Shown one piece after another: positions 1 to 7,789 of a stretch of 64,000 nt of DNA (positions are counted from its first letter, which is position 1; each line of letters begins with the position of its first letter). Below the pieces are notes generated by a model, which was not told the origin of the DNA, did no database searches, and worked only from the letters and a program-made list of their open reading frames with translations. The position numbers and the translations under genes are program-made. Origin of the DNA: Aromatoleum toluclasticum ATCC 700605. GTDB taxonomy: Bacteria > Pseudomonadota > Gammaproteobacteria > Burkholderiales > Rhodocyclaceae. Location of the stretch: NCBI RefSeq assembly GCF_000378245.1, contig NZ_KB899495.1, positions 338,267 through 402,266 of the forward strand, in the 5' to 3' direction.

Positions 1-1279
1 CGAGCGCCAGCCCGACACCCAGCCCCTGCGTCTTGGTCGTGTAGAACGGCTTGCCCGCCCGCTGCAACTGCTCTGCGGTCATCCCGGGACCGCTGTCGCG
101 CACCGTGAGCACCACCTCGCGTCCGCCGCGCGTATTCTCACAGCCGATTTCCAGCCGACCGTCGGCCTGGATTGCCTCGATCGCGTTCGCCACCAGGCTA
201 TGCAGGACCTGCGCAAGCAGCAGCGGATCGCCATGCACGGGCGGAACCTGGGGCGGCATATGCAGCGACGCCGTGATGTGCCGCCTGTGCAGTTCGCGCC
301 CGAACTCCTCGACGCAGCGCGCCACGATGGGTGCGAGCAACACTGCGCCGGCCTTCTCGTCCAGTGGCCGCGAGTAGGACAGCAGTTCGCGCACCCAGGC
401 TTCGAGCCGGTCGGATTCCGAAATGATGTCGCCCGCCGCCTCGCGTCCCGTCTGCTCGTCGGTGACCAGGATCAGCTCGGCGGAGCTGCGGATCGATGCC
501 AGCGGATTGCGGATGCCGTGCGCGACCGCGGAACTCATCTCCCCCACCACGGCCAGCGTCTCCGCATCGACCAGGCGGCGCTGCTGCTCGGAGATCAGCA
601 GGTCCGCCCGCCGCACCATGCCGAACAGGGCGACATACAGGAATAGTCCGGCCAGCGCGGCGCCGATCGCGATGTTGCGATTGAGCTGTTGCAGGGCATT
701 GAACAGCGCCACGGGATTCTTGTAGAACTCGATCGCGCCCAGCATCGTGCCGTCCGTGTCGCGCACCGGCAGGTAGATCTCGACGAAGAAGTTGGCGGCA
801 CGTGCCAGATGCATGTGCTCCGCCTTTTCCTCGACCTCATGATGCTTGCCGTGTGCGACGAGCTGCCCCGCGAGGGCTTCGTCGAGCTCCTCGTTGGCGC
901 CGAACTGCTGTCCGATCAGCTCCGCCTCGCTCGACCACAGGATGCGACGCGACGTATCGTAAACATTTGCCCTCAGCACTCCCGGCATCCGCCCGAGGTG
1001 GGCAAACGCCCCGCCCGGCTCGTCTGCGCTGACCGGCTCGCGGTCGACGAGGAGCTTGCGCATGGACTGCTCGGTCATGACCAGATTTTCGACCATCTCC
1101 ATGGTCAACTGGCCTTCCTGCCGGACCATGCGCTCGGTCACGAATTCCGAGATCAGGTAGCCCGCAATCGCCGAGATCGAGGAGATCGACATCAGCCCGA
1201 TCAGCGCAAACCAGCGACTCAGGTTGAACGGCCGCAACAGCACGGGCGTCGCACGTTTTTCACGTCTGGTTCCGGCCAT
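1..1279 (-). CDS. Two-component sensor histidine kinase (3' end outside window)
   Basis: The visible 426 residues form a membrane sensor kinase. There is a transmembrane helix at about 22-44, a periplasmic or extracytoplasmic sensor region of about 155 residues, and a second helix at about 201-222. The phospho-acceptor box VAHGIRNPLASIRSS follows with His254, and then an ATPase domain whose N and G1 boxes (VANAIEAI, DSGPGM) are readable up to the window edge. The HGIRNPL form resembles NtrB/ZraS-type kinases that pair with sigma-54 activators, so a partner regulator probably lies just outside the window. The start ATG at 1279 precedes a hydrophilic leader rich in Arg. The ligand is not predictable. 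It shares orientation with the upstream hydrolase gene but is separated from it by 116 bases. Confidence 0.85.
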   Translation of the reverse strand, partial: MAGTRREKRATPVLLRPFNLSRWFALIGLMSISSISAIAGYLISEFVTERMVRQEGQLTMEMVENLVMTEQSMRKLLVDREPVSADEPGGAFAHLGRMPGVLRANVYDTSRRILWSSEAELIGQQFGANEELDEALAGQLVAHGKHHEVEEKAEHMHLARAANFFVEIYLPVRDTDGTMLGAIEFYKNPVALFNALQQLNRNIAIGAALAGLFLYVALFGMVRRADLLISEQQRRLVDAETLAVVGEMSSAVAHGIRNPLASIRSSAELILVTDEQTGREAAGDIISESDRLEAWVRELLSYSRPLDEKAGAVLLAPIVARCVEEFGRELHRRHITASLHMPPQVPPVHGDPLLLAQVLHSLVANAIEAIQADGRLEIGCENTRGGREVVLTVRDSGPGMTAEQLQRAGKPFYTTKTQGLGVGLAL

Positions 1280-1395
1280 TGCAGCATCCCCCGCGCCCGC
1301 ATTCACCCCGGCGGACAATTCGCGGCCCCATGCGTCGCCCGCCGAACCGGGAACGACACGCGCGCATGCCCGCCGTATGGAGAGAATGCTTGCGT

Positions 1396-2421
1396 TCATC
1401 CCGCGCCCCTTCCGTCCGGCCCTGAAGAAGGTTTGCCCCGCAACTCCGCAGTCCGCGCCGCGCTCTCGACCAGCCCGAACAAGTGGCCGAACACCCGTTG
1501 CCCGAGCTCGCCCCGGCGCATACTGCGCCGGAAGGAATGCGGCGAGCGCGGCAGCAACTCAAAGCGTACCGGCGCCGCCAGCCCAAGCTCGACCGCCCTG
1601 GCGTTGACCGCATCCACCCAACGGATCCCGCGCTCCACCCGGGACAAGCCCTGCTCGGTCATCACGCGATCAGTCTTGCGCATCGCCGTGCCCTCGTACA
1701 CATCGCGCTCGCCCACCAGGACCCACCCTGGCACCCCGAGGAACCGGTCCAGTTCGAAGCCGCCCATTTGCAGGCGCCTGCTGTAACGCGCCCCGTAAGG
1801 ATAGCGTCGCTGCGCGTCCGGAAAGGTGTACCAACCGGCCGAGCCGACCACATAGCCCGCCACCCGGTCGGGATACGCCATCGCGTAACGATGCACGAAC
1901 TGCCCGCCCCCCGAAAAACCGAAAAGGTGCAGGCGGTCGCCGCTCGCCCCTGTCGTCCGCGCCACTTCGGCGACGATCGCCTCCATCACTTCGACGGGAC
2001 TCTCGCCACGCTCGTTGGCGGTCAGCCGCTGGTAACGGGGAAACCGTTTGTACTCGTACAGAGGCGCCACCAGCACGACGCCGGCACGCTCCGCGTAGGG
2101 GGCAAACATGCTCACCTGCTCCCACGCATTGCGGGAGATGCCGTGCACGGTAACGAGTATCGGCGCATCGGCGCCGCCGCGCGAGGGCACGTATACGACG
2201 TACTGCAGGCTCGCGTCGGATTCGAGAGCGCGCTGCTCGATCCGGCCCCGCAGCGGCGTCAGCTTCCGCACCGCACTCGCGTCGAGACTCTCGATTGCGT
2301 GCCTCCTGTCCCCCCGTCCGGCTGCGGGCGCTGCCGTGGAGGCCACGGTGACCTGGCAGGGCGCGACGGCCATGACCGCAGGCTTATCGTTCGGGGGCAA
2401 GAGATGGGGGGGGCAAAGCAT
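1396..2421 (-). CDS. Alpha/beta hydrolase (esterase/PHB-depolymerase-like)
   Basis: A 341-residue alpha/beta-hydrolase. The oxyanion-side segment ILVTVHGISRNAW and the nucleophile elbow GFSGGG (Ser170) are clear, and a late SPHSF histidine fits the third member of the triad. The fold resembles plasmid-encoded esterases and PHB depolymerase-like proteins, but the substrate cannot be read from sequence. The true start may be the internal ATG at residue 17, since the first residues are proline-rich and unlike the rest. It begins 4 bases after the stop of the ABC transporter gene, so it is very probably the last gene of the three-gene operon 5238-1396. No signal peptide is convincing. Confidence 0.75.
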   Translation of the reverse strand: MLCPPHLLPPNDKPAVMAVAPCQVTVASTAAPAAGRGDRRHAIESLDASAVRKLTPLRGRIEQRALESDASLQYVVYVPSRGGADAPILVTVHGISRNAWEQVSMFAPYAERAGVVLVAPLYEYKRFPRYQRLTANERGESPVEVMEAIVAEVARTTGASGDRLHLFGFSGGGQFVHRYAMAYPDRVAGYVVGSAGWYTFPDAQRRYPYGARYSRRLQMGGFELDRFLGVPGWVLVGERDVYEGTAMRKTDRVMTEQGLSRVERGIRWVDAVNARAVELGLAAPVRFELLPRSPHSFRRSMRRGELGQRVFGHLFGLVESAARTAELRGKPSSGPDGRGAG

Positions 2422-2425
2422 GTGC

Positions 2426-4165
2426 TCACCCCGCCGCGTTGGCTTCGCGCTGGAACAACCGCCGGGTGCGGCTCACGCGTCCCATGAGCTCGTCCGGCGT
2501 GCCGGATTCAAGCAATCGTCCGGCTTCGACGTACCAGACGAGGTCAGCCTGAATCATCCGCGCATAACTGTGCGTCACCATCAGTGTGGTCCCGGCAAAA
2601 TTGTCGAGAATCCGCCCGAAACCGCGTGCCGAGGCCGGATCGAGGTTTGCGTCGGCCTCGTCCAGCAGCAGCACCGACGGATTTCCGAGCAGAGCCCGTG
2701 CCCAAGCGATGCGCTGACGCTGTCCGTACGACAGATTCGCCCCCGCGTCCGCTACGCGCGTGCGCGCGCCATCCGGCAAGTCCGCCAGCAGCTCATCGAC
2801 GCCGCACAGGCCGGCGACGCGGGCGATTTCGGCATCCGGCGCATCGGGCCAGCGATAGCGCAGATTGCGCTCGATCGAACCGCGCAGCAAGGGCAGGTCG
2901 GGCATCACGACGCCGAACGCACGCCGCAGGTCGGACAGTCGATAGTGTCCGATTGGAACTCCGGCGACGCGGACTTCCCCGCTGTCCGGTTCGAGCAGGC
3001 GGGCCGCCATTCCGAGCAAGGTCGACTTGCCGGCCCCGCTGGGTCCGACGATCGCGATCATCGCCCCCGCAGGTGCGCGCGCACTGAAGCTTCGCAACGC
3101 GGTCCCGCTCGACACGTCGCAGAACTCGATATCGACCGGCCCGCCATCTGCCGCAAGCGGCCCCGGCGACGCGTTGCCCTCTTCCTGTGGCGGTGTCACG
3201 AACCGCGGCGCGGCGAGGAAGGCAGCGAGCTTCTCCATCGACACGCGCGCAGAGCGCCAGTAACCCAAGGCCTGGCCGAAGTCGCGGAAGACGGGCGAGA
3301 TCAGGCCGACTGCCGTGATTGCGCCCACGACCTGTGAAGCCTTCAGCTCACCCGTCGCCACCTCGATCGCGCCCGCGAGGAGCACCCCGGCGGTCGCGAA
3401 GGACGAGCTGAATTCCGCCGCGGACTTCAGCACGGCCATGCCGCGCGTCTGCGCAACCATCGCATCGGCGAGACCGGCCCCCTGACGCTCGATCAGGGCA
3501 CGCTCGCGCGCAACCTGATCGAACACCTGCACCACGGCAATGCCACCGATCTTGTCATTCACGTTCGCAGCAAGGCGCGCCTGCCGCCGACGCGCTTCGC
3601 GCACGGCGGGATCGACCCGTTCGCTGAGGAGGGCCAGCGTGATCGCCGCGCCGATGAAACCCACGCTCGCGGCGAAGGCCATGGCTCCATTGACCAGGGC
3701 CAGTACCGAGAGCGCCACGCTTGCGCTCAACACGCCGACCGCAATTCTCGGTAAACCAAGGCTGATCCAGCGCCGGATCCCTTTTACATCGCCCACGAAG
3801 CGCAGGATCGTCGCGCCGCGGCTGCGTGCCAGCATTCGCCGCGGCGACTGCCCGGCCATGCTGTCGTACAGCGCGAGCCTCAGCTCCGAAGCGTAGTCCT
3901 GCCCCAGACGTTCCGCCTGCACCCGCTCCACCACGCGCAAGGCCGCGAGCGTTGCCCCCGCGCCCAACAACGCACCGATCAGCGCGAACGCCAGCCCCGA
4001 GCCACCCGTGCGCTGATCGATCACGACGTCGAAGAAGCGATGCGTCAGCCAGGCGCAGGCCAGTGCCACGACGGCCTGCGCAATGCCGTTGAGGGCCAGC
4101 CCCGCCAGCATCGCGCGCCGCGCCCCGGCCCACATGCTCGGCACGGCCGACGCCGCGCCCGCCAT
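2426..4165 (-). CDS. ABC transporter, fused permease/ATPase (exporter type)
   Basis: A 579-residue half-transporter. The N-terminal membrane domain has hydrophobic segments at about 20-45, 55-77, 141-180 and 255-295. The ATPase domain follows with Walker A GPSGAGKST near 374, signature LSYGQRQRIAWARALL, Walker B SVLLLDEAD and a late His switch (VTHSY). The architecture matches the CydC/D-like and multidrug/peptide exporter class that works as a dimer; the cargo is unknown. An open frame extends upstream to 4417, but that extension is arginine-rich antisense of the neighbouring gene. The start chosen is the ATG at 4165, whose A is the last base of the upstream stop (TGATG), implying translational coupling. 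The tight arrangement with the P-loop gene and hydrolase suggests one functional unit. Confidence 0.82.
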   Translation of the reverse strand: MAGAASAVPSMWAGARRAMLAGLALNGIAQAVVALACAWLTHRFFDVVIDQRTGGSGLAFALIGALLGAGATLAALRVVERVQAERLGQDYASELRLALYDSMAGQSPRRMLARSRGATILRFVGDVKGIRRWISLGLPRIAVGVLSASVALSVLALVNGAMAFAASVGFIGAAITLALLSERVDPAVREARRRQARLAANVNDKIGGIAVVQVFDQVARERALIERQGAGLADAMVAQTRGMAVLKSAAEFSSSFATAGVLLAGAIEVATGELKASQVVGAITAVGLISPVFRDFGQALGYWRSARVSMEKLAAFLAAPRFVTPPQEEGNASPGPLAADGGPVDIEFCDVSSGTALRSFSARAPAGAMIAIVGPSGAGKSTLLGMAARLLEPDSGEVRVAGVPIGHYRLSDLRRAFGVVMPDLPLLRGSIERNLRYRWPDAPDAEIARVAGLCGVDELLADLPDGARTRVADAGANLSYGQRQRIAWARALLGNPSVLLLDEADANLDPASARGFGRILDNFAGTTLMVTHSYARMIQADLVWYVEAGRLLESGTPDELMGRVSRTRRLFQREANAAG

Positions 4166-5238
4166 CACATGGCTCCCACGGCGACGCCTTCCGCGGCCCG
4201 AAACCCCATGAAGTCGAGGATGCCGGGACTGCGCAGCGCATCGAGATCGAGCACGTCGAGTCCCGTCGCCTGCGCGGCCTCGCGCATTGCCAGCGGCGAG
4301 GCCGTCAGCACGCCGCTGGCCGCAACCACGGGCAAGCCCATCGCACGCAAGGATTGCACACCACCGGCCGACCCCATCGCATCGCCGGCGGCGAAGACCA
4401 CCGCGTCGACCGCGCACGCAAACGCCTGCGACTTCAACAGCTGCGCCGTCTCGCGCTGGTACAGACCGTCCGCGACCTCGAACACCACCACATCGACGCC
4501 GGCGGCATACAGCACACCCAGCAGCGTGCCCATCACCCGCTCCACTTCCTGGGGTTCGGCAAGGTAGGTCGACGGCAGCCCGGCGTCAGTGAAATCCAGC
4601 ACCGTCTGTGCACCGGCATCCACCATCATCCATGTATCGCAGCCCGCCCCCGTTCCCGTCACCTTCGCTGCCCCGACGCGCAGCCCGGCGCTGGCAAAGC
4701 CGCGGATCAGGTTCGACGCCGTCTCGGTCTTGCCGGCGTTCATCGAAGTTCCCACCACGGCGACGGTGAAGGCCCGCCGACCATCGGTGCGCGGCGCCTC
4801 CAGCGCGTAGTCGGCGAGATTGATCGGACGGCCATTGCGATCGCCCAGCAGCCCCAGCGGCTGCACGACCGTCGCACCGCGCATCTTGTCGTGACGCGTG
4901 ATCACGCGTGCCGCCACGCCGCCGCCGGCGACCATATGGCAAGGGCCGAGGTCGGACGGCACCTCGGCCTCGAACTGGTCGGGTGCGTAACGGTTGCCAT
5001 AGGCGAGGACGATCTCGTCACCCTCATACAGACGCGCGCGGCGCCCACAGCTAAGCTCGAGGTGGCGGTGCTGCCCGAGCCTGTCGACACGCGCAAGGAT
5101 CAGGTCGCCCGCGCGCGGAATCCGCGGACCACCGAGCAGCGTGACGAAAGCGGACGCCGGGACGCGGCGGGTCGTGTAAGGCGTCTTCAGACGCGCGACG
5201 CGATTGGCATTGAGCAGGGTAACGTTGGGGGTACTCAT
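4165..5238 (-). CDS. P-loop NTPase, MobB/DUF1611-like
   Basis: A 357-residue protein with a beta-rich N-terminal region (about 1-150) and a C-terminal P-loop domain beginning VAVVGTSMNAGKTETA (Walker A at about 163-171). The motif style, with AGKT followed by a helix and a later GAGCD segment, resembles DUF1611 and MobB-like dethiobiotin-synthetase-fold proteins. That assignment is from memory and moderately secure. It is the first gene of an apparent operon with the ABC exporter (1-base overlap) and hydrolase. I do not know its reaction: ATP-dependent ligation or loading of a small molecule would fit the fold, but that is inference. The ATG at 5238 is preceded in the mRNA by a purine-rich AGCGGAGGC stretch, a plausible ribosome site. 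Confidence 0.6.
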   Translation of the reverse strand: MSTPNVTLLNANRVARLKTPYTTRRVPASAFVTLLGGPRIPRAGDLILARVDRLGQHRHLELSCGRRARLYEGDEIVLAYGNRYAPDQFEAEVPSDLGPCHMVAGGGVAARVITRHDKMRGATVVQPLGLLGDRNGRPINLADYALEAPRTDGRRAFTVAVVGTSMNAGKTETASNLIRGFASAGLRVGAAKVTGTGAGCDTWMMVDAGAQTVLDFTDAGLPSTYLAEPQEVERVMGTLLGVLYAAGVDVVVFEVADGLYQRETAQLLKSQAFACAVDAVVFAAGDAMGSAGGVQSLRAMGLPVVAASGVLTASPLAMREAAQATGLDVLDLDALRSPGILDFMGFRAAEGVAVGAM

Positions 5239-5458
5239 TTTCGGCCTCCGCTAGGTTGGCGGGTTATCCCCGGACTAGAGCGCCGGGTTTGTAGCCTTCC
5301 ATGCACGTCGCGTGCCATCGGAGGAAAAAACTCCCTCCGTCAATGACCACGCCGCTTGCAGCCGATATGGCCCTTTCAGCGGGCTATGTGAACACCCCCG
5401 CATGGGGTATATCCCCCACCTCTTTAAGCAAAGTCGGGGGGGCTACCCACACATTTCC

Positions 5459-6034
5459 TCACTCCGAAGCGGACGGCAAGGCAACCGAATCCGCAGCCCG
5501 CCTGAGCGCGCACACGCGCTGCACGACCGCAGACTTCGGCCGCTCCACAACGCCCTGTTCGAACGCGAGCACCGTGAATCCCGCCCCCAGGGCGTCGAGC
5601 AACTCACCCGGCCGTAACAGGAACTCGGGACTCGACGGGCGCCCGAAGCGCTCGTTTCCCAGCATGAAGGTCTCGTAGATCAGCACGCCGCCCGGTCCGA
5701 CGCACGCGAGCAGGTCGGCGAAGCGCGGCCGGAACAGGTAGTTCGTGACGACCACCGCATCGAAAACCTCTCCGGCCAGCGGCCACGGGCCATCCTCGAG
5801 ATCTTCGCAGCGCGGCTCGACGCGCGGCTCCCCCGCCAGCGTCGCGAGCGCCTCGGCGTTGCGGTCCACCGCCACGACGCGAAAGCCGCGCGCCGCAAAC
5901 AGCCGCGCGTGGCGTCCGCTGCCGCAGGCGTAGTCGAGCACGGAGCCGCCCGGCGCCACCAGCGGCAAGAAGCGGCGCACCCACGCCGAGGTTTCCGACG
6001 GCTGCGGGTGGCCGACCGGGATCGCCTCGCTCAT
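5459..6034 (-). CDS. Class I SAM-dependent methyltransferase
   Basis: A 191-residue Rossmann methyltransferase. Motif I is VLDYACGSGRHARLFAARG with the following acidic residue in VVAVDRN, and motif IV-like DAVVVTNYLFRP is visible. It resembles the TehB/Methyltransf_11-type small cytosolic enzymes; the substrate cannot be assigned. Its ATG at 6034 overlaps the stop of the aldehyde dehydrogenase gene by four bases (ATGA), so the two are probably translated together. An open frame running on to 7138 is antisense-frame noise over the dehydrogenase gene and was not used. The 220 bases between its stop and the next gene hold no coding signal. Confidence 0.8.
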   Translation of the reverse strand: MSEAIPVGHPQPSETSAWVRRFLPLVAPGGSVLDYACGSGRHARLFAARGFRVVAVDRNAEALATLAGEPRVEPRCEDLEDGPWPLAGEVFDAVVVTNYLFRPRFADLLACVGPGGVLIYETFMLGNERFGRPSSPEFLLRPGELLDALGAGFTVLAFEQGVVERPKSAVVQRVCALRRAADSVALPSASE

Positions 6035-7491
6035 CGATCGATGCCCGCCACGCAGATCGACTTGATCTCGAGGTATTCCTCGATGCCGTACACCGACCCC
6101 TCGCGCCCGAGACCGGACTGCTTGATGCCGCCGAAGGGCGACACCTCGTTCGACATCAGTCCCGTATTGACGCCGACCATGCCGTATTCGAGCTCTTCCG
6201 AGACACGGAAGATGCGCCCCACGTCGCGCGAAAAGAAATACGCCGCCAGGCCGTACTCCGTGTCGTTGGCCATGCGGATCGCCTCCTCCTCGGTGTCGAA
6301 GCGGAACAGCGGCGCCACCGGGCCGAAGGTTTCCTCGCGGGCGACGCGCATCGCCGGCGTCACGTCGGCCAGCACCGTGGGTTCGAAGAAGGACCCGCCC
6401 AGCGCGTGGCGCCCGCCGCCGGTCAGCACGCGCGCGCCCTTCCCCACCGCATCCGCGATATGACTCTCGACCTTGGCGACCGCCGCGTCGTCGATCAGCG
6501 GCCCGATATGCACGCCATCCGCGGTTCCCGGGCCGACCCGCAACGTCCTCACCGTCTCCGCGAGGCGCTCGGCGAAGCGGTCGTAGATGCCCGACTGGAT
6601 CAGCAGGCGGTTCGCGCACACGCAGGTCTGGCCGGCATTGCGGTACTTCGACCCCATCGCGCCCTCGACTGCGGCATCGAGGTCCGCGTCGTCGAAGACG
6701 ATGAAGGGCGCATTGCCGCCGAGTTCCAGCGACAGCTTCTTCAGCGTCGGCGCGCACTGCCCCATCAGCAGGCGGCCCACCTCGGTCGAACCCGTGAAGG
6801 ACAGCTTGCGCACGACGGGGCTGGAGGTGAGCTCCCCGCCGATCGCCACCGGGTCGCCGGTGACGACGTTGAACACCCCCTTCGGGAAACCGGCCTTCTC
6901 GGCGAGCGCCATCAGCGCCAGCGCCGTCAGCGGCGTCTGTTCCGCGGGCTTCACGATCACCGTGCAGCCCGCGGCGAATGCCGGCGCCACCTTGCGCGTG
7001 ATCATCGCCGCGGGAAAATTCCACGGCGTGATCGCCGCACACACCCCCACCGGCTGACGGATCACCAGCAGGCGGCGGTCCTGCCCCACGGTCGGGATGA
7101 CGTCGCCCATGGTGCGCTTCGCTTCCTCGGCGAACCATTCGACGAAGGACGCCGCATACGTCACCTCGCCCTTCGCCTCCGCCAACGGCTTGCCCTGCTC
7201 CGCAGTCATGATCGCGGCCAGTTCGTCGGCCGCGTCCACGATCAGCGCGAACCAGCGCCGCAACAGTGCCGCGCGCTCTTTCGCCAGGGTGCGGCGCCAG
7301 GCAGGCAGCGCCGCATTCGCGGCGGCGATGGCGCGCGCCGTCTCCGCGGCACCCATGTCGGGGACGTGCGCAATCGTTTCACCGGTTGCCGGGTTGCGGA
7401 CGGCGAAGCTCGCGCCCGAATCGGCATCCGACCAGCGGCCGTCGATGTAGGCCTGCTGGCGGAAGTTGGGGTAATCGGCGATATTTTTCAT
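6031..7491 (-). CDS. gabD: NAD(P)-dependent aldehyde dehydrogenase, succinate-semialdehyde (GabD) type
   Basis: A 486-residue aldehyde dehydrogenase of the GabD subfamily, close to the usual length of 480-490. Readable landmarks are the nucleotide-binding TPWNFPAAMITRK and FTGSTEVG motifs, the general-base Glu in LELGGNAPF, and the nucleophile Cys in GQTCVCANR. The C-terminal SPFGGIKQSGLGREG segment typifies succinate-semialdehyde dehydrogenases. It would oxidise a short-chain semialdehyde in the cytosol with NAD(P). The start is placed at the ATG at 7491 (MKNIADY), which aligns with family N-termini; 76 upstream in-frame residues look non-coding. The neighbouring methyltransferase is translationally coupled. 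GabD-like enzymes have varied substrates, so the exact aldehyde is uncertain. Confidence 0.85.
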   Translation of the reverse strand: MKNIADYPNFRQQAYIDGRWSDADSGASFAVRNPATGETIAHVPDMGAAETARAIAAANAALPAWRRTLAKERAALLRRWFALIVDAADELAAIMTAEQGKPLAEAKGEVTYAASFVEWFAEEAKRTMGDVIPTVGQDRRLLVIRQPVGVCAAITPWNFPAAMITRKVAPAFAAGCTVIVKPAEQTPLTALALMALAEKAGFPKGVFNVVTGDPVAIGGELTSSPVVRKLSFTGSTEVGRLLMGQCAPTLKKLSLELGGNAPFIVFDDADLDAAVEGAMGSKYRNAGQTCVCANRLLIQSGIYDRFAERLAETVRTLRVGPGTADGVHIGPLIDDAAVAKVESHIADAVGKGARVLTGGGRHALGGSFFEPTVLADVTPAMRVAREETFGPVAPLFRFDTEEEAIRMANDTEYGLAAYFFSRDVGRIFRVSEELEYGMVGVNTGLMSNEVSPFGGIKQSGLGREGSVYGIEEYLEIKSICVAGIDR

Positions 7492-7789
7492 GGTGGGGAA
7501 ATTTGTCCGTGTAGCCCGGAAAGCCGTGAAGAAGGTTGATTCTAGTCGCGCGGCCGCGCGTGCGCACGATCGGCGCCGCACCGCGCGCCGCAGGCGATCG
7601 GCAGGCCCTGCGGATCGTACTGATCGGATATCGTTAGCGTTTATGTCACAATAAGATTTGTGCACTGCGGTAAACTTGAGTTTCACGTAGGGTGAACCAG
7701 ACTGCATCACCACGAACACGATTCATGCGGCATGGCCGGCGACGTGCCGCGACAAGCGGACGGCGGCTGGCGAACCTGGATCCAGGCAA
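7492..7789. other. Divergent intergenic region
   Basis: 298 bases between the divergent aldehyde dehydrogenase and acetyltransferase genes. The right half is relatively AT-rich (around 7620-7700) and probably contains both promoters. I could not identify convincing -35/-10 pairs, an operator or an RNA element. Confidence 0.4.

Noticed and set aside
4166..4417. N-terminal extension of the ABC transporter frame (663 residues in total)
   Set aside because: The extra residues are Arg/Gly-rich and antisense-frame over the P-loop gene; the coupled ATG at 4165 gives a normal exporter N-terminus.
5319..5339. CGGAGG/CCTCCG hairpin with A/T-rich loop downstream of the methyltransferase gene
   Set aside because: The T-run is in the loop and not after the stem, so it does not fit an intrinsic terminator; no other role could be supported.
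6035..7138. Long upstream extension of the methyltransferase frame
   Set aside because: It is an alternative frame of the aldehyde dehydrogenase gene; the ATGA overlap at 6031-6034 marks the real start.
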